From Daejeonella sp. (GTDB taxonomy: Bacteria; Bacteroidota; Bacteroidia; Sphingobacteriales; Sphingobacteriaceae), in the NCBI RefSeq assembly GCF_017495225.1, contig NZ_JAFEIG010000020.1, forward strand, positions 186,001-250,000: DNA of 64,000 bases. Reading direction: 5' to 3'. Shown here in pieces: positions 47,132 to 55,844 of this stretch; positions within the stretch are counted from its first letter, which is position 1; each line of letters begins with the position of its first letter. Below the pieces are notes generated by a model. That model did no database searches. It saw nothing but the letters and a program-made list of their open reading frames with translations, and had not been told where the DNA came from. The position numbers were made by a program, and so were the translations under genes.

Positions 47132-47692
47132 TCATAATAACCAATATAATCAATCAGCCAAACTCCATTTTCTTTAGTTAACGTAAAAAGCATTTTAGTA
47201 AAAGTTTTAGGAATGTTAAACTTTACAATAGCTTTGTTTTCCAGAATTAGTACTTCTTCCAATTTTCCCTCATCAATGTGATTTAAAATTAGCTCTGGTT
47301 CAAAATTTTGGAGAATAAAATCTACATCAAGACCATCTATTTTTACAATACTTCCAATATTAATTGGCGGACTTTTTATTAAAACACTATCTATTTCATA
47401 AAAATAACCTCTTAAATTGTTTAAATACATTTCTGATAAAAATGTACTTGTTCTAAAAAAGTCTATATCTTTCGACCCCTGCTTTATTTACTCTTCGCTT
47501 TTTTAAGTTTTTAGATACAATTAATTCCTTTATAAGTGTGTAAGGCTTAGGGGTGGGGTCATGAAGATGATTAATTTTATGCCATTCTAGAAAACCAACA
47601 ATGTTGCGTTTAATAGAGTCTTGAATAGGTTGTTGGGCGTTTAAATTTATTGATACCCCAATTAATACTATTAGTGAAAATATCTTTTTCAT
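47128..47692 (-). pseudogene. Frameshifted paralogue of the 46361 gene
   Basis: Signal peptide MKKIFSLIVLIGVSINLNAQ and the domain start (GFLEWHKINH) lie in one frame ending at 47453; the remainder (FFRTSTFLSEMYLNNLRGYF...MLFTLTKENGVWLIDYIGYYD) continues in another frame to 47128. The break falls at GATATAGAC near 47470-47480; restoring one TA (GATATATAGAC) joins VERY-I-DFF in register with the paralogues. Length is 565 nt, two short of 567. No start is needed for the downstream part. Confidence 0.8.
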
Positions 47693-47821
47693 GCCATTTA
47701 TTTCTTAATGCTCTTTCTTATTTGAGAAATGATAAAATCTATATATCAAAACTAAACTGCTGCACTTGTATTTAAAATATCTTTATGGTTAAATTTAAAC
47801 TAAAATTTGAATATAATTTAT

Positions 47822-48244
47822 CTATTTGAGGCATTCTGATGAGAACTTTTTCAATTCTGCCTTTGCCAAAGAATCTAATTCACGACTGGCATAAAAATGC
47901 AATGCTTGTGCCATAAAATAATTTTGATCCTTTTTACATTCCACGCATAAAGCAGGCGGTGGTAGATTTTTGACAAATTCTTTGGAAATAGAGTCTATCT
48001 TTTTGAAAAGTGTAGGGTCATAAATTCCGTCATAAGGATTACCTAAATCTCTTTTATTGATTTCTTTTATGGCATCCGTGCCTTTATAACTCTCTTGAAG
48101 AATAGAAAAAAACACTCGATCTTTAAACGCATTTAAGCATGGCTTAGGGCCATTATTAAAGTCAAACCTTGGTAAATTATAGCTTGCTTTACAAGCAGAA
48201 AAAACCATGATGAAACAACTGGCATATAATTTAATTTTTTTCAT
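47822..48244 (-). CDS. Small lipoprotein, unknown function
   Basis: 140 residues with lipobox (KLYASCFIMVFSAC). Contains FKDRVFFSILQESYKGTDAIKEINKRD, LPPPALCVECKKDQNYFMAQALHFY. Two closely spaced Cys (CVEC) could form a disulfide. No family recognised. Lies 30 bp after the 48275 lipoprotein in the same run of small exported proteins, so may be another immunity-type gene. Confidence 0.6.
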   Translation of the reverse strand: MKKIKLYASCFIMVFSACKASYNLPRFDFNNGPKPCLNAFKDRVFFSILQESYKGTDAIKEINKRDLGNPYDGIYDPTLFKKIDSISKEFVKNLPPPALCVECKKDQNYFMAQALHFYASRELDSLAKAELKKFSSECLK

Positions 48245-48274
48245 AATTGTTAAACATTGTTTTATACCCAGATA

Positions 48275-48715
48275 TCAATCCTCCTTTATCATCTGCTCTG
48301 CTTCTACTGTTTCTCTACCCTTGAATTTCATTTTACTTGTCCATGTTCCTTCACTCCATCTATAGATATAAATCATATCGTTTATGAAGGTGTAATTATC
48401 AAAATCTTTTGGGTTCTTTTTTAAGTTTGGAATATTGGTTTTATCTGAATATTTATAAATCTCCACTTGATAACTTGCGTACTTAGCTAAGTCTTTTGCT
48501 CTATTTTTATAGGCAAAGCTATCTACGGATCTTTCATTTTGATAGTTATCGCTATATTTTTTAACAATAAAAACATCGGTTTTGAAATAATAGGGCCTGC
48601 CATTGTCTGAAATGGTGTCTACCCTAGAAAACTGAACTAACTTTTCAAATTTTAAAGGCTCTTGTTCGCAAGAAACCATCACACATAAAAGCAAAAAAGT
48701 GAATATATTCCTCAT
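48275..48715 (-). CDS. Small lipoprotein, intact copy of a two-member family (immunity candidate)
   Basis: 146 residues, lipobox FTFLLLCVMVSC. Conserved with the broken copy at 45214-45654 over the full length, with strong DNA identity around 48275-48420. The 3' end encodes KFKGRETVEAEQMIKED. It lies 12 nt after the toxin-like frame at 48728 on the same strand. Function unknown; position suggests the immunity partner of that frame. Confidence 0.65.
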   Translation of the reverse strand: MRNIFTFLLLCVMVSCEQEPLKFEKLVQFSRVDTISDNGRPYYFKTDVFIVKKYSDNYQNERSVDSFAYKNRAKDLAKYASYQVEIYKYSDKTNIPNLKKNPKDFDNYTFINDMIYIYRWSEGTWTSKMKFKGRETVEAEQMIKED

Positions 48716-48727
48716 ATTATTGTTTTT

Positions 48728-49339
48728 TTAATACCTACCCTCAATTCTACTTTTAATTACAATCTTGGTTACAAATGGCTTGAATCCCTTGGTGTGTTGC
48801 AATAGCCACCATGCAGCAAAACCTGCATGTTTACCTTGGTACATGAGGGCATCGTTCTTATCCAGTCCAAAATTATCGAAAATAGTCACTTCTATATCTG
48901 CATACCATAAAACTCCACCCTCTTTTCTAAAGTTAATTAGTCTTATTTCGTTCGCCTCCGTATCATTAATGGCTATCTGTAAACCCGAAAATTTACACCA
49001 TGTATCATTAAATTTTGGCCTGAACTGGTTGGTTTGTATTGCGGAAACTTGATCTATATTGCCAGATGTCTCTGTGAGCTTTTCACCAAGTCTCATTCCA
49101 AATATCTTCAAAAAATTTTGGTAATTTACTGATTTTTTGACATCCTTGGTAAGGATTGCGTTTTCAAAAGTTCCACCTGTATTACTCTCAAACTTATCGG
49201 CCATTTGGCTAGTTAAAGTACGCATTTCGGGGCTCAAAACCGATGTCTGCCACAAAAGACTACGCATCGAAGTAAATAATTCTGCATTAGTTTTATTAAT
49301 CATTGAGCTCAAAATACCTGAGGTATTTCTTCCATGCAC
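48728..49339 (-). CDS. DUF3289-like protein, probable orphan toxin C-terminal region
   Basis: 203 residues from a weak GTG at 49339; the frame is open from a stop at 49358-49360 and no good ATG lies near its beginning (first ATG at 49303). The C-terminal part has IEVTIFDNFGLDKNDALMYQ and GFAAWWLLQHTKGFKPFVTK, which from memory resembles DUF3289 domains found in toxin/secretion contexts. No signal peptide. The absence of a start and the small lipoprotein 12 nt downstream suit a displaced polymorphic-toxin tip. It could also be a genuine short gene starting at 49303. Confidence 0.5.
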   Translation of the reverse strand: MHGRNTSGILSSMINKTNAELFTSMRSLLWQTSVLSPEMRTLTSQMADKFESNTGGTFENAILTKDVKKSVNYQNFLKIFGMRLGEKLTETSGNIDQVSAIQTNQFRPKFNDTWCKFSGLQIAINDTEANEIRLINFRKEGGVLWYADIEVTIFDNFGLDKNDALMYQGKHAGFAAWWLLQHTKGFKPFVTKIVIKSRIEGRY

Positions 49340-49486
49340 GAAAATTTTGATGTTTTTTTAAGGAAAACTGGGTGTAGGTATAAATCCAATTATTAAATTA
49401 TTCTTGAAAAAACATTCCAAAGAAGAAATTAGATAATTCCAAAACTATGAATAATTGCTAAATTGCAGATTCAATTATATAAATTC

Positions 49487-52400
49487 ATGAATAGAACGAT
49501 ATTATTTATTGTCGGCATGTTGCTGAGCAGCCAATTATATGCTCAAACAGCGCCAAAATGGAATGTAGAAAAGCCTACTGGTCCATCAAAATCCTTCACT
49601 TTCCAAACTAATGAAGGAACCTGGATGAATCTTGACGTGAGTCCCGATGGCCAAGAAATTGTTTTTGACCTCCTAGGTGATATTTACAAAATGCCAATTT
49701 CAGGCGGAAAAGCTGTTTTATTAGCCGGAGGTATGGCTTCCGAAGTACAACCTCGCTTCAGTCCCGACGGGAAATTAATTTCTTACACTAGCGATAAAAA
49801 CGGTGGGGATAATATTTGGGTGATGAATACCGATGGTTCGGGAAAACGCGCCATAACCAAAGAAACATTCCGATTATTAAACAATGCTGTTTGGACTCCT
49901 GATAATCAGTATCTCATTGCACGTAAGCACTTTACGAGCAGCAGATCATTGGGTGCAGGTGAAATGTGGATGTATCATATTGCTGGCGGTGGTGATGGTA
50001 TTCAATTAACCAAAAGGAAAAATGATCAGCAAGATGCTGGTGAACCAGAAGTATCACCTGATGGAAGATATGTTTATTTTTCTGAGGATGTTAGTCCGGG
50101 ACCCTTTTTCCAATACAGCAAAGATCCAAATGGCGAGATCTATAATATCCGTCGTTTAGATCGTACAACTGGTAGAATTGAAACTATTGCAGGTGGTGAT
50201 GGCGGCGCAATTCGTCCAGAGCTATCCCCCGACGGGAAATATTTAGCATTTGTTCGTAGAGTTCGCTTAAAATCCGAATTATATATTCAAGACCTTCAAA
50301 CAGGTGAAGAATGGTCGGTTTATGATAATTTAACGCATGACATGCAGGAAGCATGGGCAATTTTTGGGCCTTATGCTAATTTTGCATGGACTCCCGATAG
50401 CAAAAACATTGTTTTTTATGCTCAAGGAAAGATCAAGAAAATTGAGGTTTCAACTCAGTATGTAAGTGATATACCTTTTGAAGCGACTGTAAATCAGACC
50501 ATTGCTGAAGCACTTCATTTTGAGCAAAAGGTTCATAGTGATGAATTTGATGTAAAGATGATTCGTCAATTAAGCACCTCTCCAGATGGGAAGAAAGTTG
50601 CATTTAATGCTGCAGGTTATATTTATATCAAAGAAATGCCAAATGGAAAGCCCGTTCGTATTTCAAACAGTGCCGACTTTGAGTTTGAACCTGAATTTAG
50701 TCCCGATGGCAAGCAACTCGTTTATGTAAGCTGGAAAGATGAAAGCCGCGGTTCTATCATGAAATTTATTCTTGGTGATAGCGTTTCAACCAAGTTAACA
50801 ACAGAAAAAGGCTATTATTACAGTCCGAAGTTCTCAAACAAAGGCGATAAAATCATCTTCCGCAAAGGTGTTGGAAATGATGTTTTGGGTTATTCTTTTG
50901 GTAAAAATCCAGGAATTTATGTCATGCCCGCACAAGGTGGAAATCCTACAAAAGTATTAGATAATGGTATCAAGCCAATGTTTAACACGGATGATAGTCG
51001 TATATTTTTCCAGAGTTCTGAAGGTGGAAAAAAAGCTTTAAAGAGTAGTGACCTGAATGGAGCAAATATTACAACTCACTATACTTCTACTTATGCTAAC
51101 TCTTTTAATCCTAGTCCCGATGGCAAATGGATCGCATTTACAGAGCTTTTCAATGTGTATATCACTCCCCTAGCAATAAGCGGAATGCCTTTGGATCTAT
51201 CTGCAGGTAATAAATCAATTCCACTTACAAAGGTTAGTAAAGATGCTGGGACTTATATTCATTGGAGTAAAGATTCACAGCGATTAAATTGGATTTTAGG
51301 TCCAAGATATTATTCTACAGATATCAAGAAGTCATTTTCTTTCCTTGGTGGCACTACCGAAAAGGCAAATGCAGCAGATACCTTAGGAATTGATTTGGGA
51401 CTTAAATTAAAAGCTGACAAGCCAGAAGGTAAAATTGCAATTACCAATGCACGTATCATCACCATGAAAGGCGATGAAGTAATTGAAAATGGCACAATAG
51501 TGATAGAGAACAATAAAATTATTGCGGTAGGTGCTAAAATAGCTATTCCAAACGATGCCAAAATTATTGATGGCAAAGGAAAAACCATTATGCCAGGAAT
51601 AGTGGATGTACATGCTCATTTAAGAGCAAGTTACGATGGTGTATCGCCTCAGCAAGATTGGAGTTATTACGCCAATTTAGCTTTTGGTGTTACCACCTCC
51701 CACGACCCATCTGCCAATACAGAAATGGTATTCAGTCAGGCAGATATGGTGAAAGCTGGAACATTAGTCGGACCACGCGTATACTCCACAGGAACGATTT
51801 TATACGGTGCTGATGGCGATTTCAAAACAGTTGTAAATAGTTTAGAAGATGCCCGTTCTGCATTAAGGAGAATGAAGGCCGTAGGTGCATTTTCAGTAAA
51901 ATCTTACAATCAGCCACGTCGTGATCAAAGACAGCAAATTCTACAAGCAGCAAGAGAACTTCAAATGGAAGTAGTTCCAGAAGGAGGATCAACTTTTGTT
52001 CATAATTTAACACATGTTCAAGATGGACATACAAGTATTGAGCATAATATTCCGCCAGCACCACTTTATAAGGATGTAAACACACTTTGGAATAAGAGTA
52101 CAACCTCTTACACTCCTACTTTAATTGTGTCTTATGGAGCTCAATCTGGCGAGAATTTCTGGTATGATCGCACCAATGTTTGGGAGAATGAACGCTTATT
52201 AAACTTTACTCCAAGAACTATTGTAGATTCAAGATCTAGAAGAAGAATGACTTCTGAGTTTGCTGATTATGGCCATGTTCATGTAGCTAGAGCAGCAAAA
52301 GTATTACAAGATGGAGGAACAAAAGTTAATTTAGGAGCACACGGACAGCTTCAAGGCTTGGGTGCACATTGGGAACTATGGATGTTCGCACAAGGAGGCA

Positions 52401-52726
52401 TGTCGCCTTTGCAAGCTATTAGAAGTGCTACTTTAAATGGAGCAGAACACTTGGGAATGGGCAAAGAATTAGGCTCATTAGAAAGTGGCAAATTAGCTGA
52501 TATGATTATTCTAGATGCTAATCCATTAGATGACATCAGAAATACCGAGAAAATTAAATATGTTATTATCAATGGTAGAGTGTATGATTCAGCTACAATG
52601 AATGAGACTATTAGCCGCGAGAAAGCTAGAAAGCAGTTTTGGTGGGAAATGAATAGATCAGAAAGTTATACCATTCCGCAAGGAAATGTAGAAACGTATA
52701 CTTTTACTCACCCAGAATGTGATTAA
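49487..52726 (+). CDS. Secreted TolB-like propeller/amidohydrolase fusion protein
   Basis: 1079 residues from the ATG at 49487, which opens a signal peptide (MNRTILFIVGMLLSSQLYAQ). Residues about 30-630 hold repeated PD40/WD40-like blades (DVSPDGQEIVFDL, RFSPDGKLISYTS, LSPDGKYLAFVR). The C-terminal 420 residues are an amidohydrolase: ITNARIITMKGDEVIENGTI, metal site GIVDVHAHLRA, a second set near NLTHVQDGHTSIEH, and SLESGKLADMIILDANPLDDI. Such fusions are common in Bacteroidota; probably a periplasmic hydrolase acting on imidazolone- or peptide-like substrates. Monocistronic, with its own terminator. Confidence 0.88.
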   Translation: MNRTILFIVGMLLSSQLYAQTAPKWNVEKPTGPSKSFTFQTNEGTWMNLDVSPDGQEIVFDLLGDIYKMPISGGKAVLLAGGMASEVQPRFSPDGKLISYTSDKNGGDNIWVMNTDGSGKRAITKETFRLLNNAVWTPDNQYLIARKHFTSSRSLGAGEMWMYHIAGGGDGIQLTKRKNDQQDAGEPEVSPDGRYVYFSEDVSPGPFFQYSKDPNGEIYNIRRLDRTTGRIETIAGGDGGAIRPELSPDGKYLAFVRRVRLKSELYIQDLQTGEEWSVYDNLTHDMQEAWAIFGPYANFAWTPDSKNIVFYAQGKIKKIEVSTQYVSDIPFEATVNQTIAEALHFEQKVHSDEFDVKMIRQLSTSPDGKKVAFNAAGYIYIKEMPNGKPVRISNSADFEFEPEFSPDGKQLVYVSWKDESRGSIMKFILGDSVSTKLTTEKGYYYSPKFSNKGDKIIFRKGVGNDVLGYSFGKNPGIYVMPAQGGNPTKVLDNGIKPMFNTDDSRIFFQSSEGGKKALKSSDLNGANITTHYTSTYANSFNPSPDGKWIAFTELFNVYITPLAISGMPLDLSAGNKSIPLTKVSKDAGTYIHWSKDSQRLNWILGPRYYSTDIKKSFSFLGGTTEKANAADTLGIDLGLKLKADKPEGKIAITNARIITMKGDEVIENGTIVIENNKIIAVGAKIAIPNDAKIIDGKGKTIMPGIVDVHAHLRASYDGVSPQQDWSYYANLAFGVTTSHDPSANTEMVFSQADMVKAGTLVGPRVYSTGTILYGADGDFKTVVNSLEDARSALRRMKAVGAFSVKSYNQPRRDQRQQILQAARELQMEVVPEGGSTFVHNLTHVQDGHTSIEHNIPPAPLYKDVNTLWNKSTTSYTPTLIVSYGAQSGENFWYDRTNVWENERLLNFTPRTIVDSRSRRRMTSEFADYGHVHVARAAKVLQDGGTKVNLGAHGQLQGLGAHWELWMFAQGGMSPLQAIRSATLNGAEHLGMGKELGSLESGKLADMIILDANPLDDIRNTEKIKYVIINGRVYDSATMNETISREKARKQFWWEMNRSESYTIPQGNVETYTFTHPECD

Positions 52727-52742
52727 TTTTATTAATCAATTG

Positions 52743-52779
52743 AAAAAAGGAGCAGGATTTGGAATTCTGCTCCTTTTTT
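52743..52779 (+). terminator. Rho-independent terminator of the amidohydrolase gene
   Basis: Stem AAAAAAGGAGCAG (52743-52755) pairs with CTGCTCCTTTTTT (52767-52779) around an 11-nt loop, 16 nt after the stop codon. Confidence 0.88.
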
Positions 52780-52792
52780 TGTATATTAAATT

Positions 52793-52865
52793 CAGTTATC
52801 AGTTATCAGTTGGCAGTTATCAGTTGGCAGTTATCAGTTGGCAGTTATCAGTTATCAGTTATCAG
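52793..52865. repeat. Short tandem repeats of CAGTTATCAGTT/CAGTTGGCAGTT
   Basis: Alternating AGTTATC and AGTTGGC units in irregular order, about eight in 73 bp. The same words recur at 53100-53135, 53185-53215 and 54554-54590, and reverse-complemented at 60193-60297. No unique spacers, so not CRISPR. Confidence 0.85.
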
Positions 52866-52901
52866 GCTAGCGACATCTGGATTAGTGGTTAGGTGGTTAG
52901 T

Positions 52902-52961
52902 GGTTAGACTAGCGACATAAGATAACCGGTGGCTGAGGTTCTCGAAGCCATTTCAGTGTAA
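52902..52961. repeat. 60-bp repeat, copy 1 (GGTGGCTGAGGTTCTCGAAG element)
   Basis: Two mismatches from 53007-53066. Both copies are embedded in GGTTAGTGGTTAG-type short repeats. The core resembles the GGCTGAGx(5)TCGAAGCC words that are dispersed in many bacterial intergenic regions. Confidence 0.85.
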
Positions 52962-53006
52962 CAGAGAAATTAGGTGGTTAGATGGTTAGTGGTTAGTTGG
53001 TTAGTT

Positions 53007-53066
53007 GGTTAGACTAGCGACATCAGATAACCGGTGGCTGAGGTTCTCGAAGCCATTTCAATGTAA
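53007..53066. repeat. 60-bp repeat, copy 2
   Basis: 58 of 60 bases match 52902-52961. The rest of 52780-53318 is made of GGTTAGT words, AATCTTTGTTCCTT words and CAGTTATCAG words, and holds no gene. Confidence 0.85.
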
Positions 53067-53318
53067 TTTTGTCTTTAATCTTTGTTCCTTGTTCTAAATC
53101 AGTTGTGAGTTGTCAGTTGTCAGTTATCAGTCTAATAACATCTGGGACGTACATTAATCTTTGATCCTTATTCCTTGTTCCAAATCAGTTGGCAATTGTC
53201 AGTTATCAGTCTAACGACATCTGGGAAGAGAAATCTCAGGTTTACTGTAATCTTGTCTTTAATCTTTGTTCCTTAATCTTTGCTCCTTATTCCTTGCTCC
53301 TTATTCCAAACCAGGTTC

Positions 53319-54518
53319 TTAGATATTTTGTGCGATAACAAATCCACTCGACCAAGCCCATTGAAAGTTATAACCTCCGAGCCAACCGGTTACATCGACG
53401 CATTCGCCACCAAAAAATAAACCAGGTACCTTTTTTGATTCTAAAGTTTTAGAAGAAAGCTCATCTGTAGCCACTCCGCCCCTCATCACTTCGGCTTTAT
53501 CATAACCTTTATCCCCAGCCGCCTTCACTTCAAATTGGTGTATTTTTTGGTCTATTAAAATCAAGTCTTCCTTAGTTAAGGAAGCTAAATTCTTTTCTAC
53601 AGGAAGGTACTTATCTAAAGCTTCAGCAAATTTCTTTGTGTAGAGGTCAGAAAGCAAAGAAAGTAAGGTTTTACGTCCATTTTGCATTCTTTGACTTTGA
53701 ATTAGTTCACTAATATTTTGATTGGGAAGAAGATCAATTCTAATCTGCTCGCCTGCTTTCCAATAAGATGAAATCTGCAGAATTGCTGGTCCGCTAAGCC
53801 CCCAATGCGTAAACAAAATATTCTCTTCAAAGCTGATGCGATCATTTGAAACCTTGCAAAAAATTGAATTTCCACTCAATTTGGCAAACCATTCGGCGTC
53901 TTTGCCAGTTATTGTTAGCGGGACGAGTGCTGGGGCAGTTTCAGTAATTTTTAATCCGAATTGGCGTGCTACCCTTAATCCAAAATCAGTAGCCCCCATT
54001 TTAGCTATGGGCAATCCACCGGAGGCAATAACTACGCTTGGAACAAGGACTTCCTTTATTTTATTTTGATGTGAATAGCTAACTTTAAACTCGCCTGAAT
54101 CTAATTTTTGTACCTCCTTAACTTCGGCATTCGTCATGATTTTTTGATCTAGGTCTGCGCAAAGCGTTTCAAAAACACGAACAATGTCTTTGGCATTATT
54201 ACTTTCAGGGAATAACTGACCTAATGTTTTTTCTTGACCATCAATGCCGAAACTTTCAAAAAAACTGATGGTATCTTCAACAGTGTATTGAGATAAAGCA
54301 GATTTACAGAAATGTAAATTTTCGGAAATAAAATTGACCTCAGAAGCATATAAATTAGTGTAATTACACCTTCCACCACCAGAAATAAGGATTTTAGCCC
54401 CTACTTTTTCATTCTTCTCAAGAATTAGCGTTCTTTTCCCGAGATAGCCAGCCTGCACAGCACACATGAGTCCGCAAGCTCCACCCCCAATTATTACAGC
54501 ATCGAATGAATGATTCAT
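53319..54518 (-). CDS. BaiN/HI0933-family NAD(P)/FAD-dependent oxidoreductase
   Basis: 399 residues. N-terminal FAD-binding AVIIGGGACGLMCAVQAGYLGKR (dinucleotide GxGxxG), GAKILISGGGRCNYTN typical of the HI0933/YhiN family, the central FAD motif VIASGGLPIAKMGATDFG, and the C-terminal GLFFGGECVDVTGWLGGYNFQWAWSSG that completes the flavin site. Some relatives reduce bile-acid or other C=C bonds; the substrate here is unknown. Stands alone between two repeat-rich intervals. Confidence 0.92.
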   Translation of the reverse strand: MNHSFDAVIIGGGACGLMCAVQAGYLGKRTLILEKNEKVGAKILISGGGRCNYTNLYASEVNFISENLHFCKSALSQYTVEDTISFFESFGIDGQEKTLGQLFPESNNAKDIVRVFETLCADLDQKIMTNAEVKEVQKLDSGEFKVSYSHQNKIKEVLVPSVVIASGGLPIAKMGATDFGLRVARQFGLKITETAPALVPLTITGKDAEWFAKLSGNSIFCKVSNDRISFEENILFTHWGLSGPAILQISSYWKAGEQIRIDLLPNQNISELIQSQRMQNGRKTLLSLLSDLYTKKFAEALDKYLPVEKNLASLTKEDLILIDQKIHQFEVKAAGDKGYDKAEVMRGGVATDELSSKTLESKKVPGLFFGGECVDVTGWLGGYNFQWAWSSGFVIAQNI

Positions 54519-54610
54519 GGGGTAAAGATAAGAGAAATGGTTGGTTTTGTCGGTTGGCAGTTGTCAGTTATCAGTTATCAGTTATCAGGCTGGGCGGTTA
54601 TCAGGCTGGG

Positions 54611-54718
54611 CGGAGAATGTCTGAACTGTGATTTGGAATGATTGGATTGATTATTATGATTTTTAAAGGAATATTACAGTTTGAACGTAGGGACAGGTCG
54701 CGACCTGTCCTCTAAAAA
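54611..54718. repeat. 108-bp direct repeat, copy 1, containing a 20-bp palindrome
   Basis: Aligns gap-free with 54724-54831 with seven mismatches. Contains the perfect palindrome GGACAGGTCGCGACCTGTCC at 54691-54710. Lies between the BaiN gene and the 54950 gene in a 431-bp interval with no coding frame. Confidence 0.88.
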
Positions 54719-54723
54719 TTAAA

Positions 54724-54831
54724 CGGAAAATGTCTGAACCGTGATTTGGAATGATTAGATTGATTCTTATGATTTTTAAAGGAATATTATAGTTTCAACG
54801 TAGGGACAGGTCGCGTCCTGTCCTCTAAAAA
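54724..54831. repeat. 108-bp direct repeat, copy 2
   Basis: About 93% identical to 54611-54718. The palindrome here (54804-54823) carries one changed base on its right arm (GTCC for GACC). Confidence 0.88.
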
Positions 54832-54886
54832 CAGATAGAAATTGCTACGTACAACACCGACCAAAGGAACAAATATTTAAAATTCA

Positions 54887-54923
54887 AAAGAGGCTGTATC
54901 GCTTTATTTGATACAGCCTCTTT
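54887..54923 (-). terminator. Terminator hairpin after the 54950 gene
   Basis: A perfect 14-bp stem AAAGAGGCTGTATC/GATACAGCCTCTTT with a 9-nt loop, 26 nt past the minus-strand stop; the trailing T tract on that strand is modest. Confidence 0.7.
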
Positions 54924-54949
54924 GAGGTTTTAAAAGCTTAAAACGACAC

Positions 54950-55780
54950 TTATTTTAGCAATTTAGAGTCCTTTTTAAATCGCTCAAAAAATGCAGCTAT
55001 TTCATCCTGATTCTTTACTTCTATCTCATTAATTCTTAAAATAATTTCTCTTCTTGGGTAATCTACTTTTTGGGTATCATTTTTAGGGACAGCATTATAA
55101 ATAAGTTTAAACTGAAAAAACTTTCTTTTTTTAAGGCTATCTACTTTTTCACTTAGAGAAAAGTTAATATTTTTAAATTGTTTTTGAGGTAAATAATACA
55201 AATAGGTACTATCAGAATAAGTTTGATCAGGCTTGCTAATACTCGCGTATTTTTCATGTAAAATATTCGTTTTTTTATCTTTGGAAACACTAACTAATTT
55301 ATCGTTAGGATCATTTAAAAGAGACATTTTATTGAATGCATTTGTTCTATAATTTGTGTTTTTATTTAAAAACTTAGCTACATCAAAAACCTTTCCTGTA
55401 TCAACCATGATAGAATCGTACATAAGTCCTTTTTTTTCATTCGTTTTAAATAAATGGTTGCGATATCTAATTGTTACGTCCAAAATATTATTATCATCCA
55501 TATCTACAACAAAATTGGTTGTATCGCCATTTTTATTGATGGTCATGTTTTTATAAGTTGTAGTAGCGAGTGGCACCCTATATAATACCATATCATCTAA
55601 ATAATAAACTGAACAACTATCCTCCATAACAAGCACTTTACCGCTAACTGAATCCATAAAGGGCATTTTCGAGTAAACATTAACCGCGCTAATTAAATTT
55701 TGTTGCTTCTTATTTAATACCGTACAAGTAGAAAAAAAGATAATTATACCAAAGAGTTTTAAAAAAAGATTATTCTTCAT
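54950..55780 (-). CDS. Lipoprotein of unknown function (immunity candidate)
   Basis: 276 residues from the ATG at 55780; an ATG two codons upstream (55784-55786) is equally possible. Signal and lipobox-like NLFLKLFGIIIFFSTC. Body with YYLDDMVLYRVPLA, DMDDNNILDVTIRYRNHLF and a C-terminal KVDYPRREIILRINEIEVKNQDEI. No family recognised. Its start overlaps the end of a short start-less frame (55770-55844), the arrangement seen for toxin tips and immunity genes. Confidence 0.65.
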   Translation of the reverse strand: MKNNLFLKLFGIIIFFSTCTVLNKKQQNLISAVNVYSKMPFMDSVSGKVLVMEDSCSVYYLDDMVLYRVPLATTTYKNMTINKNGDTTNFVVDMDDNNILDVTIRYRNHLFKTNEKKGLMYDSIMVDTGKVFDVAKFLNKNTNYRTNAFNKMSLLNDPNDKLVSVSKDKKTNILHEKYASISKPDQTYSDSTYLYYLPQKQFKNINFSLSEKVDSLKKRKFFQFKLIYNAVPKNDTQKVDYPRREIILRINEIEVKNQDEIAAFFERFKKDSKLLK

Positions 55781-55844
55781 AAGCATTGGGATTCATAATT
55801 AATTTTTCAACATTAAATACAGGAATTTCACCTATACTTAGAGT
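55770..55844 (-). pseudogene. Start-less 24-codon C-terminal fragment upstream of the 54950 gene
   Basis: From a TAA at 55845-55847 the minus strand reads TLSIGEIPVFNVEKLIMNPN then AYEE and TAA at 55770-55772, overlapping the lipoprotein start. Short, so chance is possible; it mirrors the fragment at 56531-56683, which begins at a similar TTAGAGTTYAGC sequence. Interpreted as the last residues of a lost gene, possibly a toxin. The rest of the gap (55845-56109) shows nothing else. Confidence 0.3.

Noticed and set aside
51310..52572. Minus-strand frames of 70-93 codons
   Set aside because: Antisense shadows of the amidohydrolase gene.
52793..52865. Possible CRISPR array
   Set aside because: Units are 7-12 bases with no unique spacers, and no cas genes are present.
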